DNA of 64,000 nucleotides from Ruminiclostridium sufflavum DSM 19573. GTDB lineage: Bacteria; Bacillota; Clostridia; Acetivibrionales; DSM-1351. This document shows, in pieces, positions 1-9,211 of the stretch; positions within the stretch are counted from its first letter, which is position 1; each line of letters starts with the position of its first letter. The notes under the pieces are model-generated. The model had not been told where the DNA came from, did no database searches, and worked only from the letters and a program-made list of their open reading frames with translations. Location: assembly GCF_003208175.1 (NCBI RefSeq), contig NZ_QKMR01000007.1, forward strand, positions 62,001 to 126,000, written 5' to 3'. A program made the position numbers and the translations under genes.

Positions 1-20
1 ATAGATAATCTTTTCTTCAT
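1..20 (-). CDS. Start of a gene running off the left edge
   Basis: A start codon (ATG, positions 20-18) is preceded by a good ribosome binding site, GGGAGG at 28-33, with 7-nt spacing. The visible codons read MKKRLS, a basic N-terminus that would suit a signal peptide. It lies directly downstream of ftsX on the same strand. In many Firmicutes ftsEX is followed by a secreted murein hydrolase or an S41 protease, so that is a guess from context. Too little is visible to name the gene. Confidence 0.5.
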
Positions 21-192
21 TTTTTATCCTCCCATTTTTATCTTCTGTTAAAAACTCATTTTAATTATATACTGCTTTCAAAATTAGCTTTAAAGCTTGT
101 CTCTCCTAAAAAGACGATATTAATATCGTCACCAAGACCATATTTAGTTTTTAATCAAAGCTTTCCCCAACCCTTGGGCAAATCATTAGCTT

Positions 193-1113
193 TTATACGT
201 GAAGATGCTTCCGTATAGACAAAGCACTTCCCGATGCACCTATAACAGTGCTGATGCCCATATAAATCAGCGCTAACGTGCCACAAACAGCTTTAAACTT
301 CACAGTCGCAAAACCGCCGCCGAACACTGCCAAATCCTTGCTCATTATAGGCTCTCCAAGACTGTATATATATGCGACAAGCACAAAGGCTATAATTGCC
401 CCTATAATACCAATAAATATTCCTTCATATATGAAAGGCCATCTTATAAACCAATCTGTAGCACCAATATACTTCATTATATTAATTTCCTTACGTCTTG
501 CAAATACCGTCAGCTTGATGGTATTTGATATAATAAACAGGGATATGACCAATAAAAGCCCTATTAGCACTATACTGATGATTTTAACCCAATTTGATAC
601 TTTCTGAATGACATCAATGGTCTTCTGCGAATACTCTACATTTTCAACTCCCGGAAACGAAAGAAACTCTGTTGCGGCAAGCTCACTATTTTCGGGATTG
701 TCCACCTTAACAATAAAAGATACATTCATGAAGCTCTCGTCATATCCCGATAAAATATCCGAGCCTCCTTCTTCCTGTTTATTGTCGGCAAGATATTTCT
801 TTAATTGCTCAAAAGCCTCTTTTTTGGACACAACAGTAAAGCTCTCCACATATTCATTGCCTGCAATTTCAGTCTGAACCGCATCAACCTGCTCGTCTGT
901 AAGCTCCGGAAGGCAAAACACCTGCATTGTCGGTTGCTGTGATAATACAGATATATTGTAGTTTAGGTTTACTAATATTAAATAAAATACTCCAAACAAA
1001 ATCAAGGCGGCACTTATTATACTAATTGATGCAAGTGACATAAGCCTGTTTCTTGAAGCATTCAGAATACTTGTCTTAAGAATATATTTTATACTCCGTA
1101 TCTTCATCCCCAT
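193..1113 (-). CDS. ftsX: Cell-division ABC transporter permease FtsX
   Basis: Integral membrane partner of FtsE; the complex transmits division-site signals to extracellular peptidoglycan hydrolases rather than transporting a solute. The 306 residues show the FtsX layout: cytoplasmic N-terminus, first membrane helix at about 25-48, a large extracytoplasmic domain (about 50-170), then three helices at about 172-196, 225-248 and 270-293. The permease domain contains the conserved stretch RRKEINIMKYIGAT at about 206-219. Length is normal for the family. The start overlaps the end of ftsE by 38 bp, so the two are translationally coupled. A second in-frame ATG two codons later is possible, but the AAAGGG upstream favours the first. 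Confidence 0.95.
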   Translation of the reverse strand: MGMKIRSIKYILKTSILNASRNRLMSLASISIISAALILFGVFYLILVNLNYNISVLSQQPTMQVFCLPELTDEQVDAVQTEIAGNEYVESFTVVSKKEAFEQLKKYLADNKQEEGGSDILSGYDESFMNVSFIVKVDNPENSELAATEFLSFPGVENVEYSQKTIDVIQKVSNWVKIISIVLIGLLLVISLFIISNTIKLTVFARRKEINIMKYIGATDWFIRWPFIYEGIFIGIIGAIIAFVLVAYIYSLGEPIMSKDLAVFGGGFATVKFKAVCGTLALIYMGISTVIGASGSALSIRKHLHV

Positions 1114-1789
1114 AAAGCCCTTTCTGCTGATCTCTTATTATTCGTCCCTTGTCAATAGCTATTACTCTTTTCTTCATAGCATCAACTATGCTTTTCTCAT
1201 GAGTAGCAACAACAACAGTAGTCCCCCTCTGATTGACTTCCGTCAAAAGCTTTACAATTTCCCATGAATTTTCAGGATCCAAGTTTCCAGTCGGTTCATC
1301 TGCAATCAATAAAGCCGGGCTGTTTACCAGAGCTCTGGCAATAGCCACACGCTGCTGTTCTCCTCCTGACAGCTGATGAGGATAAGCATTAGCCTTTCTG
1401 CTCAAGCCAACCAAGGCAAGTGACATAGGCACCTGCCTTCGTATTTCCTTCGGAATGCATTCCGTTATTTCCATTGCAAATGCAACATTTTCATAGACAG
1501 TTTTATTGGGGAGCAGCCTGAAATCCTGAAAAACCATTCCCATTCCGCGGCGTAAGTACGGAATCTGCTTGTGATGAAGATTTGACAGCTGATAACCGTT
1601 TACAATTACCTCTCCCTCGGTAACAGCCTCTTCCTTCATTAAAAGCTTCAGTAAAGTTGACTTCCCCGATCCGCTTGAGCCTATGATAAAAGCAAAATCT
1701 CCCTTATTAATTTTTAAGTTAATACCCTTTAATGCAACAGTTCCGTTTGGATACTTCTTGCTCACATTAATAAATTCTACCACTTTCAA
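1076..1789 (-). CDS. ftsE: Cell-division ATP-binding protein FtsE
   Basis: ABC ATPase that drives FtsX at the division site. Walker A (GSSGSGKST) lies near residue 37, the signature LSGGEQQRV near 138 and Walker B LLIADEPTGNLD near 159, all intact. At 237 residues it is slightly longer than the usual 225-230, the extra being a charged C-terminal tail. The start codon is TTG (1789-1787) with a strong AAGGAG and 5-nt spacing; there is no better ATG nearby. The gene overlaps ftsX and forms an operon with it. A regulator gene ends about 40 bp upstream on the same strand. Confidence 0.95.
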   Translation of the reverse strand: MKVVEFINVSKKYPNGTVALKGINLKINKGDFAFIIGSSGSGKSTLLKLLMKEEAVTEGEVIVNGYQLSNLHHKQIPYLRRGMGMVFQDFRLLPNKTVYENVAFAMEITECIPKEIRRQVPMSLALVGLSRKANAYPHQLSGGEQQRVAIARALVNSPALLIADEPTGNLDPENSWEIVKLLTEVNQRGTTVVVATHEKSIVDAMKKRVIAIDKGRIIRDQQKGLYGDEDTEYKIYS

Positions 1790-1827
1790 ATAACTCCTTA
1801 TTAGTTTTTGTGTCCGTTACCCCAAGC

Positions 1828-2907
1828 TCACTCATTGATGCTTGCCAAATATTTTCTGACTAAGACAGCTATCTTAAAGGTTACGGCATCATCAAAGCTT
1901 GTAAGCTCCAACCCTGTAATCCTTTTGATTTTTTCCAGTCTGTATACCAGAGTATTTCTGTGAATGTAAAGCTGCCTTGCAGTTTCACTGACATTTAAAT
2001 TGTTCTCAAAGAATTTTTGAATTGTAAGCATTGTCTCATTATCCAGCGAGTCGGCAGATTTATCCTTGAATACCTCATCAAGAAACAGCTGGCAAAGCGT
2101 AGTAGGAATATGGTAAACAAGCCTTCCCAGTCCTAAGTTATTGTAATCATAAACCTTTTGGTCGCCACTGAAAATATTGCCTATAATCATAGACATTTGA
2201 GCCTCTTTATATGATTTTGTAATATCCTTAAGGTTATTGATGATAGTTCCTATGCCAATACTGGCTTTTACCATTAATTCTGAACTAAGTGTGTCTAGGA
2301 TAATCTTGGCTATCTTAGACGTTTCTTTATAGTCATCCTTGCTTTTCACCTCTTTAACAAGAACAATATTATCATTGTCAATCACAATCACAAAGTCCTT
2401 GTTCTTGTTAGGGAATAAGCTCTCAATAACTTCATGAACATGGATATCCTTTTCACTTACAGCTTTAATTAAAAAAACCACTCTGAGCAAATTGTAATCA
2501 ATATGCAGCTCCTTGGCTTTTAACAGAATATCTCCCTGTAAAATATTTTCTACTATTATATTTTTGACAAAGGTATTTTTATCATATTTTTCATCATAAA
2601 AGCTTTTAAGATTAAGTATGTTTAATGTAAACAATTCTAAAAATTTCAAGTCCTGCTCCTCGGCAGCTTTAATAAAGGTTACAAATTCGACTCTATTTTT
2701 AACCAGAACTTTATAATAGATCTTATCATCTATCATCTCATTCTGCTTTTTTGTCTGCAAGAAATCATTAACTCTATCATCCGACATACCTATCATCTGA
2801 AAATTAGAATGAGCTATAATAACTCCACTTTCGTCAGTTATCCCTATCTCTTTGCCTATAATCTCGCTATATTTTTCAGATAGCGTCTGAAATAATTTTA
2901 CCGACAT
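1828..2907 (-). CDS. CdaR/PucR-type transcriptional regulator
   Basis: Probable DNA-binding regulator of 359 residues. The C-terminus (about 300-355) is a PucR-type helix-turn-helix, with LNVSETARQLYIHRNTLVYR followed by a conserved helix. The middle resembles the GGDEF-like domain of CdaR proteins, and the N-terminus (about 1-110) resembles the sugar-diacid recognition domain. I chose the ATG at 2907 because GGGAGG lies 6 nt before it; an upstream in-frame ATG lacks this. It sits next to an orphan sugar-ABC ATPase on the same strand, separated by a terminator, so a role in carbohydrate uptake is an inference. Ligand unknown. Confidence 0.8.
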   Translation of the reverse strand: MSVKLFQTLSEKYSEIIGKEIGITDESGVIIAHSNFQMIGMSDDRVNDFLQTKKQNEMIDDKIYYKVLVKNRVEFVTFIKAAEEQDLKFLELFTLNILNLKSFYDEKYDKNTFVKNIIVENILQGDILLKAKELHIDYNLLRVVFLIKAVSEKDIHVHEVIESLFPNKNKDFVIVIDNDNIVLVKEVKSKDDYKETSKIAKIILDTLSSELMVKASIGIGTIINNLKDITKSYKEAQMSMIIGNIFSGDQKVYDYNNLGLGRLVYHIPTTLCQLFLDEVFKDKSADSLDNETMLTIQKFFENNLNVSETARQLYIHRNTLVYRLEKIKRITGLELTSFDDAVTFKIAVLVRKYLASINE

Positions 2908-3093
2908 GTCAAGCCTCCCGCTCAAAAGTATGTGAAGACGTTGTCATAACAATTCACAATCTAATAAAATTATACACTAAAACAATTTTTATTACTACAA
3001 TACTTATATTAAATTATTTTGGTAACTTTTAAAAGGTATAATTGAGGCATCGTCATTATTGCCACAGCATATAAATCAGGTTGCTCATACAAC

Positions 3094-3123
3094 AAAAAAA
3101 GGAAAGCTAAGCTTTCCTTTTTT
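3094..3123 (-). terminator. Rho-independent terminator after the sugar-ABC ATPase
   Basis: The inverted repeat AAAGGAAAGC / GCTTTCCTTT with a short loop is followed by a T-run on the minus strand, 15 bp past the stop of the ATPase gene. It separates that gene from the CdaR-type regulator. Confidence 0.9.
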
Positions 3124-3138
3124 ATAGCTATAATAATA

Positions 3139-4257
3139 TTAATTTATAATTGTACGTTCTGTTTCTTTGTCAAACAGGTGAATCTTATTTGCATCAATTG
3201 CAACTTTGATAACATCACCGGTTCTAGTCTTTGACCTTGCATTAACTCTTGCTGTAACGGTTGCCATAGCACCTTCAACAACCAGATAAAGGTAAGTCTC
3301 TGCTCCGAGCATTTCTACTAAATCTACCTTTGATTCAATAACACTTTCAGGCATTGATTCCAAATACATAGCTTCGTCACGGATATGCTCCGGTCTGACA
3401 CCAACCAAAACTTCCTTGCCGATATAATCAGTGCCTTCAAGCTTTTTAGCTTTTCCTTCAGGAAGCTTTATATCGTTCTTTCCGAATAAAAGGTGTAAAT
3501 CATTTCCTTGTTTTTCAAGCTTAGCAGTAATTATATTCATTTGAGGGCTGCCAATAAATGTAGCAACAAACATGTTATTAGGCCTGTCATAAAGTGCAGT
3601 CGGAGTGTCAACCTGCTGAATATAGCCGTCCTTCATTACAACAATTCTTGTACCCATTGTCAAGGCTTCTGTCTGGTCATGTGTTACATAAATAAAGGTT
3701 GTATTAAGTCTGTGATGTAATCTTCCTATCTCGGTTCTCATCTGAACCCTGAGCTTTGCATCCAAGTTTGAAAGAGGCTCATCCATTAAGAATACTTTAG
3801 GTTCACGAACTATAGCACGACCTAACGCAACTCTCTGTCTCTGACCTCCTGATAAAGCCTTTGGCTTTCTATCAAGCAAATGCTCAATATCAAGAATCTT
3901 AGCTGCTTCATGAACACGCTTCTTAATTTCATCCTTTGGTGTTTTTCTTAGCTTCAGACCAAAAGCCATATTGTCAAAAACTGTCATGTGAGGATATAAC
4001 GCATAGTTCTGGAAAACCATTGCTATATCTCTATCCTTTGGTGCAACATCATTCATCAATTTGTCGCCTATATATAATTCGCCTTCAGTAATTTCCTCCA
4101 AACCGGCAATCATTCTAAGTGTAGTAGTTTTACCGCATCCGGAAGGACCAACAAAAACTATAAATTCATTGTGCTCAATATCAAGATTAAAATCATTAAC
4201 AGCTGTAACCCCACCTGAATATCTCTTGTACATATTCTTCAATTTTAAACTAGCCAT
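3139..4257 (-). CDS. Sugar ABC transporter ATPase, MsmK/UgpC/MalK type
   Basis: Cytoplasmic ATPase of CUT1-family carbohydrate importers, 372 residues. Walker [11 protein letters not shown] is near residue 37, the Q-loop [13 protein letters not shown] near 81, the signature [14 protein letters not shown] near 134 and Walker [16 protein letters not shown] near 156. A C-terminal TOBE/regulatory region (about 235-370) contains VGVRPEHI. A strong AGGAGG precedes the ATG. No permease or binding-protein genes are adjacent, which matches the family members that serve several sugar importers at once. Substrate cannot be read from the sequence. Confidence 0.93.
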   Translation of the reverse strand: MASLKLKNMYKRYSGGVTAVNDFNLDIEHNEFIVFVGPSGCGKTTTLRMIAGLEEITEGELYIGDKLMNDVAPKDRDIAMVFQNYALYPHMTVFDNMAFGLKLRKTPKDEIKKRVHEAAKILDIEHLLDRKPKALSGGQRQRVALGRAIVREPKVFLMDEPLSNLDAKLRVQMRTEIGRLHHRLNTTFIYVTHDQTEALTMGTRIVVMKDGYIQQVDTPTALYDRPNNMFVATFIGSPQMNIITAKLEKQGNDLHLLFGKNDIKLPEGKAKKLEGTDYIGKEVLVGVRPEHIRDEAMYLESMPESVIESKVDLVEMLGAETYLYLVVEGAMATVTARVNARSKTRTGDVIKVAIDANKIHLFDKETERTIIN

Positions 4258-4450
4258 TTTTACCTCCTAAAAACTCGCAAATTGTTTAAATATATTTTCG
4301 TATGACTTCTATATTTAATATAATACACTTCATTCCCAGTACAAACCATATAGCTTTTTAACAAAATTATTTTTTAGCTTTTAGTACTTTTGTATACTAT
4401 ACAGTCACAACCTACTGTCTGACATGCATACAAAAAAGTATCCTGCTATG

Positions 4451-4485
4451 TTGTATTTTTATGCACAGAAGTGTATAATTATAAT
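4451..4485 (+). promoter_or_regulatory. argC promoter with paired ArgR-like operators
   Basis: A -35 TTGTAT (4451-4456), a 17-bp spacer and a -10 TATAAT (4474-4479). Two ARG-box-like sites start exactly 20 bp apart. Box 1, TGTATTTTTATGCA (4452-4465), is a perfect fit to TGNATWWWWATNCA and covers the -35. Box 2 (4472-4485) is a weaker match covering the -10. The same arrangement recurs before argD. The ArgR assignment rests on this fit and on the genes downstream. Confidence 0.8.
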
Positions 4486-4657
4486 ACAATTAAAAACAGG
4501 CCATATTCCATAGGAAAAAGACCGGATTTCAGCCTTCCCATTAAAATACAGGAACAACACGTATCGTTTTTAAGGCTATGGTGATTAACTTTGTGCAAAA
4601 GTGAAAACAAGCCGGATATAGCAGTTCTATTCATTGAAAGGATTTGATGATATAAAT

Positions 4658-5599
4658 ATGAAGTATAATATTTTTGTTGACGGCAGCGAAGGTACTACAG
4701 GCTTGATGATTAATGAAAGATTATCAGGCAGAAATGATTTGGAAATAATTAAAATTGACTACGATAAACGTAAAAACATTGATGAAAGAAAAAAATGCAT
4801 CAATGAGGCAGATATAGTTTTTCTTTGTCTGCCTGATTCAGCGGCAGCAGAAGCAGTCTCTCTTATTGAAAATCCTACAACAAGAGTGATTGATGCAAGT
4901 ACAGCCCACAGGACAAGTAAAGATTGGGCATATGGCTTGCCCGAATTGAGCACAGAACACCGCCTTAAAATAAAGAACTCCTGCAGAGTGGCTGTTCCCG
5001 GATGTTATGCAACAGGTTTCATAAGTATAATGTATCCTTTGGTAGCCGGCGGAATCGTTCAAAAAGATTATCCTGTTACAACCTTCGGCATTTCAGGCTA
5101 CAGCGGAGGCGGAAAAAAACGTATTGCCGAATATGAAAATCCCGAAGGCAATCCGTTTGAAAGTCCTCAGCTATACAGCTTAGGCCTGACTCACAAGCAT
5201 ATACCCGAAATGACTGCAATAAGCGGTCTTAGCTGCCCACCACTGTTTTCTCCCGTTATAAGCTCATATTATAAGGGAATGTCCGTATGTGTACCCTTGC
5301 ATACAAGGCTGCTGCCTGTTCCATATACAAAAGAAAGCCTGCATGAATATATGGAAAACTATTACAGTCAGGAAAAATATATCCGGGTTATGCCTCTTGG
5401 CTGCGAAAATAATTACCAAAACAGCTTTTTAGGGGCAACAAGAGTAAACGGCACCAACTATCTGGAAATATATGTTGTCGGAAATAATGAGCAAATAATG
5501 CTTGTATCAGTTCTTGACAACTTGGGCAAGGGCTCATCCGGAGCTGCCGTTCAGGATATGAATATCATGCTGGGAATCGAGGAGGGCTACGGTCTTTAA
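4658..5599 (+). CDS. argC: N-acetyl-gamma-glutamyl-phosphate reductase (short type)
   Basis: NADPH-dependent reduction of N-acetylglutamyl phosphate to the semialdehyde, third step of arginine synthesis. The protein is 313 residues and belongs to the shorter ArgC form. GSEGTTGLMI near residue 9 is the nucleotide-binding loop, and VAVPGCYATG near residue 110 carries the catalytic Cys. I start at ATG 4658 because the family begins at this point (MKYNIFVDG); the in-frame TTG at 4634 would add an unconserved extension. The ribosome binding site (GAAAGGA) is rather distant. First gene of an argC-argB unit under a promoter with paired operators. Confidence 0.95.
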   Translation: MKYNIFVDGSEGTTGLMINERLSGRNDLEIIKIDYDKRKNIDERKKCINEADIVFLCLPDSAAAEAVSLIENPTTRVIDASTAHRTSKDWAYGLPELSTEHRLKIKNSCRVAVPGCYATGFISIMYPLVAGGIVQKDYPVTTFGISGYSGGGKKRIAEYENPEGNPFESPQLYSLGLTHKHIPEMTAISGLSCPPLFSPVISSYYKGMSVCVPLHTRLLPVPYTKESLHEYMENYYSQEKYIRVMPLGCENNYQNSFLGATRVNGTNYLEIYVVGNNEQIMLVSVLDNLGKGSSGAAVQDMNIMLGIEEGYGL

Positions 5600-5665
5600 A
5601 CCGGATTAAGCGTTCCATAAAATGATTTGAAATTAAAGTATTCAGAAAACCGGGAGGCATATTTT

Positions 5666-6577
5666 ATGAATTTGGAAAATCAAATAAAGAAAGCAGAAAT
5701 ACTTATAGAGGCTCTGCCATATATACAAAAGCTGTACGGTAAGACCGTAGTTATAAAGTACGGCGGAAATGCAATGATTAATGACGAACTGAAGAACTCC
5801 GTAATGGAGGATATTACACTTCTCAAATATATAGGAATGAATCCTGTTCTTGTTCATGGCGGCGGTCCTGATATAAATAAGGCCTTGCAGGCTTTTGATA
5901 TAAAAAGCCGCTTCATAAACGGGCTGAGGGTTACAGATTCCCAGACTATGGAGGTAGCTCAAATGGTTTTGGTCGGAAAGACCAACAAGGAAATAGTCTC
6001 AATGCTCAACGGAAAAGGCGGAAAAGCTATAGGCCTGTGCGGAATTGACGGGAAGCTTATTGAATGTGAGCAGTACAAAACCGAGCTTGACGGTAAGATG
6101 ACAGACATAGGCTATGTAGGAAACATTATAAAGATAAACTCAAAGGTTCTTGAGCTTATATCAAAGGATGAGTATATACCTGTTGTCGCTCCTATTGGAG
6201 TGGGCTCTGACGGTGAAAGCTACAATATAAACGCAGATACCGTCGCAGGTGAAATAGCCGCAGCGCTAAAAGCAGAAAAGCTGATGCTTCTCACCGATGT
6301 TGAGGGAGTTAAAGCCTCCAAAGAAGGCGATTCAATAATACCTGCCTTAACTGCCGACGAGGTTCATGAGCTGATTGACAGCAAGATTATTGACGGAGGT
6401 ATGATTCCAAAGGTTCTTGGCTGCGTGGATGCACTTGAAAAGGGAGTAGGAAGGACACATATTCTGGACGGCCGTATTCCTCATTGTATTCTTCTTGAAA
6501 TATTTACAAACAAAGGTATCGGTACTATGATTATGAAAGAAAAAAAATTATACCATAAAAACGAAGCACTTTATTAA
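5666..6577 (+). CDS. argB: Acetylglutamate kinase
   Basis: Phosphorylates N-acetylglutamate, second step of arginine synthesis. It has 303 residues with the amino-acid-kinase motifs [10 protein letters not shown] near 25, VHGGGPDI near 63, and a C-terminal [14 protein letters not shown] and IDGGMIPKV. The N-terminal helical extension before the first strand is typical of arginine-inhibited enzymes, so feedback inhibition is likely but inferred. The ATG at 5666 has GGGAGG 8 nt upstream; the ORF open upstream has no supporting site. It follows argC by 66 bp. Confidence 0.96.
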   Translation: MNLENQIKKAEILIEALPYIQKLYGKTVVIKYGGNAMINDELKNSVMEDITLLKYIGMNPVLVHGGGPDINKALQAFDIKSRFINGLRVTDSQTMEVAQMVLVGKTNKEIVSMLNGKGGKAIGLCGIDGKLIECEQYKTELDGKMTDIGYVGNIIKINSKVLELISKDEYIPVVAPIGVGSDGESYNINADTVAGEIAAALKAEKLMLLTDVEGVKASKEGDSIIPALTADEVHELIDSKIIDGGMIPKVLGCVDALEKGVGRTHILDGRIPHCILLEIFTNKGIGTMIMKEKKLYHKNEALY

Positions 6578-6633
6578 GAAATAATAGCTAAGCCTTTCAG
6601 GGCTGCTGCATATAAACAAGCACAAATTTACTG

Positions 6634-6712
6634 AAGTCAATTACTGTTCAAGCCTTAGTGCGATAACATATCTGAACAATATGTATCATTTTTCAGGCGG
6701 CAGCAATTGACT
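6634..6712. repeat. Long intergenic hairpin, copy 1 of a palindromic repeat
   Basis: Arms AGTCAATTACTG (6635-6646) and CAGCAATTGACT (6701-6712) pair with one mismatch. Internal segments also pair: ATAACATAT with ATATGTAT, and GCCT with AGGC. Five Ts follow the right arm, so it could end argCB transcripts. The left 25 bp recur almost unchanged at 47636 and in degenerate form at 17408, which marks it as a dispersed repeat. Confidence 0.7.
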
Positions 6713-6735
6713 TTTTACTATAAGAATTATTATCA

Positions 6736-6770
6736 TTGCATTTTTATGCATAACAATGTATAATTATAAA
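6736..6770 (+). promoter_or_regulatory. argD promoter with paired ArgR-like operators
   Basis: A -35 TTGCAT (6736-6741), a 17-bp spacer and a -10 TATAAT (6759-6764). Box 1, TGCATTTTTATGCA (6737-6750), is a perfect palindromic ARG box, and box 2 lies at 6757-6770, again 20 bp on. The geometry is identical to the argC promoter, so both units should be repressed together when arginine is plentiful. Confidence 0.82.
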
Positions 6771-6827
6771 TTATACATTATATGATATCGAATTATTTAT
6801 TACTTTTGTATTAAAAGGAGTGATTTT

Positions 6828-8030
6828 ATGTTCTTAAATGAAATTCAGGAATATGATAAAAAATACTTTATGAATACATTTGGCAGCAGAATACCTGTAG
6901 CCTTTACAAAAGGTGAAGGCATACATCTCTGGAGCACCGAAGGCGAAAAATATACGGACTTCTTTGCAGGAATAGCTGTCAATTCCATAGGCTACTCCCA
7001 TCCAACCTTCGTGGATATGGTTACTGAGCAGGTGTCAAGCCTGATACATTGCTCAAATCTTTACTATATTGAAGCGCAGGCTCTTCTGGCAAAGGAGCTT
7101 GTTGAAAACTCCTGTGCAGATAAAATATTTTTTTCCAACAGCGGCGCCGAGGCAAATGAAGGTGCAATAAAGCTGGCCAGAATTTATTTCAAAAAGCTTG
7201 GAAAGCCTGAGAAATACGAAATAATTACTCTTCAGAAATCCTTCCACGGAAGAACCATTACTACTTTGAGTGCCACAGGTCAGGAGAAGTATGCGAAACC
7301 CTTCGAGCCTCTTACACAAGGCTTTAAGAAGGTACCCATCAATGATTTTGCCGCACTGGAGGCTGCAATTACCGAAAACACCTGTGCTGTTATGCTTGAA
7401 CCAGTTCAGGGAGAAAGCGGTGTATATCCCTGCAATCCCGAGTACCTGCAAAATGTAAAAAGGCTGTGCCTTGAAAAAGATATTCTCCTTATATTTGATG
7501 AGGTTCAAACCGGTATCGGAAGAACAGGCAAGCTGTTCTGCTATCAGAAGTATAATGTGGAGCCCGATATCTTTACACTGGCAAAAGCCTTAGGAGGGGG
7601 AATACCTATAGGAGCCGTATGTGCAAAAGAGCATGCAGCCGGAGCATTTACACCCGGAGAGCACGGCTCTACCTTCGGCGGTAACCCTTTAGCCTGTACA
7701 GCAGGATTAGCGGTAATGAAAATAATGAAGGAAGAAAAGCTTTCTGAAAATGCAGAAAAGCTTGGCTTATATATAAAATCAAGGCTGGAAGCCTTGTCCT
7801 CCTCTACTTATCCGGTAATATCGGAGATAAGAGCCGTAGGTCTTATGATTGGGATTGAGCTGAATAAGCCTGTTGCTCCCGCTGTAAAAGCAAAAATGTT
7901 TGAAAAGAAATACTTAATCGCAAACGTGGGAGAAAATATTCTCAGAATACTTCCACCGCTGATAATCACACAAGCCGATGCTGATGAATTTATTGCGGCA
8001 TTGACATCAGCAATCGATGAAGCACTTTAG
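6828..8030 (+). CDS. argD: Acetylornithine aminotransferase
   Basis: PLP enzyme of class III that converts N-acetylglutamate semialdehyde to N-acetylornithine. At 400 residues it is a normal size. SNSGAEANEGAIKLAR near 105 binds the cofactor phosphate, IFDEVQTGIGRTG near 222 holds the PLP-pyridine Asp, and the Schiff-base Lys is in TLAKALGGGIPIGA near 250. AAAAGGAGTG precedes the ATG. First gene of the argD-carA-carB-argF unit; carA follows after 10 bp. Confidence 0.96.
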   Translation: MFLNEIQEYDKKYFMNTFGSRIPVAFTKGEGIHLWSTEGEKYTDFFAGIAVNSIGYSHPTFVDMVTEQVSSLIHCSNLYYIEAQALLAKELVENSCADKIFFSNSGAEANEGAIKLARIYFKKLGKPEKYEIITLQKSFHGRTITTLSATGQEKYAKPFEPLTQGFKKVPINDFAALEAAITENTCAVMLEPVQGESGVYPCNPEYLQNVKRLCLEKDILLIFDEVQTGIGRTGKLFCYQKYNVEPDIFTLAKALGGGIPIGAVCAKEHAAGAFTPGEHGSTFGGNPLACTAGLAVMKIMKEEKLSENAEKLGLYIKSRLEALSSSTYPVISEIRAVGLMIGIELNKPVAPAVKAKMFEKKYLIANVGENILRILPPLIITQADADEFIAALTSAIDEAL

Positions 8031-8040
8031 GAGGAAAAAT

Positions 8041-9096
8041 ATGAAAGCAGTATTATTACTTGAGGACGGAACTTATTTCTCAGGCGAGGGTTTTGGTAAA
8101 AACGGCGAAACAGCTGGAGAAATTGTATTTAATACAAGTATGACCGGATATCAGGAAATAGCCACTGACCCGTCATATAACGGTCAGATTGTAACTATGA
8201 CCTATCCTTTGATTGGAAACTACGGTTTTAATGAAATAGACACCGAGTCTTACAAACCGCATGTACAAGGCTTTATCGTCAAGGAATTATGCACTACGCC
8301 AAGTAATTGGAGGAATACAATAGAGCCTAATCAATACTTTGCCAAGCACAATATAATAGGCATAAAAAGCATAGATACCCGTGCATTGACCCAGCATATA
8401 AGGAAATACGGAAGCATGTACGGAATTATTTCCACAGAATGCGGGAATCTTGACATACTGCGCAGAAATCTGGAGTCCTATAAGGCTGTTCCCAGAAATT
8501 TAGTTATGGAGGTTACATCAAAAACTCATATACATGTCCCCGGTTCCGGAAAAAAGGTTGCACTTCTGGACTTCGGTGTCAAGAGCAATATTGTACGCTC
8601 ACTAAAGAGCAGGGATTGTGATATTCACATCCTTCCTGCATTCAGCTCCTTTGAGGAGATAATGGCTGTTAATCCTGACGGCATCCTGCTGTCAAACGGC
8701 CCGGGCGATCCACGTGATTTACCTGCTGCCAGACAGACTATACAAAAGCTGCTTGGCGTAAAGCCTGTTTTGGGTATATGCCTCGGACATCAGTTATTGG
8801 GGCTGGCACTGGGATGCAGTGTCAAGAAGCTTAAATTCGGCCATCACGGAGGCAATCATCCTGTTAAGGATTACATTACAGGCAGATGCTATATTACCTC
8901 TCAGAACCACAACTATGCCATAGACGGAAGTTCAAATGAGGATATTGAAATAACGCATATTAATGTTAATGACAATACCATTGAAGGCTTCAGGCACAAA
9001 AGCCTGCCTGTTATCAGCGTGCAATACCATCCCGAGGCGGCACCGGGCCCCGAGGACTCGGCCTATATTTTCGATGATTTTGTAAAAATGCTTTAA
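8041..9096 (+). CDS. carA: Carbamoyl-phosphate synthase small subunit
   Basis: Glutaminase subunit that supplies ammonia to CarB, 351 residues. The N-terminal small-subunit domain carries LLEDGTYFSGEGFG and GEIVFNTSMTGYQE. The class I amidotransferase domain has the nucleophile in LGICLGHQLLG and the His-Glu pair in VQYHPEAAPGPED. The ATG at 8041 sits after a perfect AGGAGG and overlaps nothing; the ORF open upstream runs into argD. Its place among arginine genes, with no pyrimidine genes nearby, suggests arginine control. Confidence 0.96.
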   Translation: MKAVLLLEDGTYFSGEGFGKNGETAGEIVFNTSMTGYQEIATDPSYNGQIVTMTYPLIGNYGFNEIDTESYKPHVQGFIVKELCTTPSNWRNTIEPNQYFAKHNIIGIKSIDTRALTQHIRKYGSMYGIISTECGNLDILRRNLESYKAVPRNLVMEVTSKTHIHVPGSGKKVALLDFGVKSNIVRSLKSRDCDIHILPAFSSFEEIMAVNPDGILLSNGPGDPRDLPAARQTIQKLLGVKPVLGICLGHQLLGLALGCSVKKLKFGHHGGNHPVKDYITGRCYITSQNHNYAIDGSSNEDIEITHINVNDNTIEGFRHKSLPVISVQYHPEAAPGPEDSAYIFDDFVKML

Positions 9097-9211
9097 GGCC
9101 GGGGTTTCACGGTGAATATTATCTCTGACTGCTGAAACAGCTGATTTCAAAGATAAGAATCCCGTAACCGGTTAAGGATATTTATTGTGTAATATAACGG
9201 AGGAAAGATAT

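Noticed and set aside
7053-7508. A 151-residue open frame on the minus strand
   Set aside because: It is antisense to argD with no site or motif.
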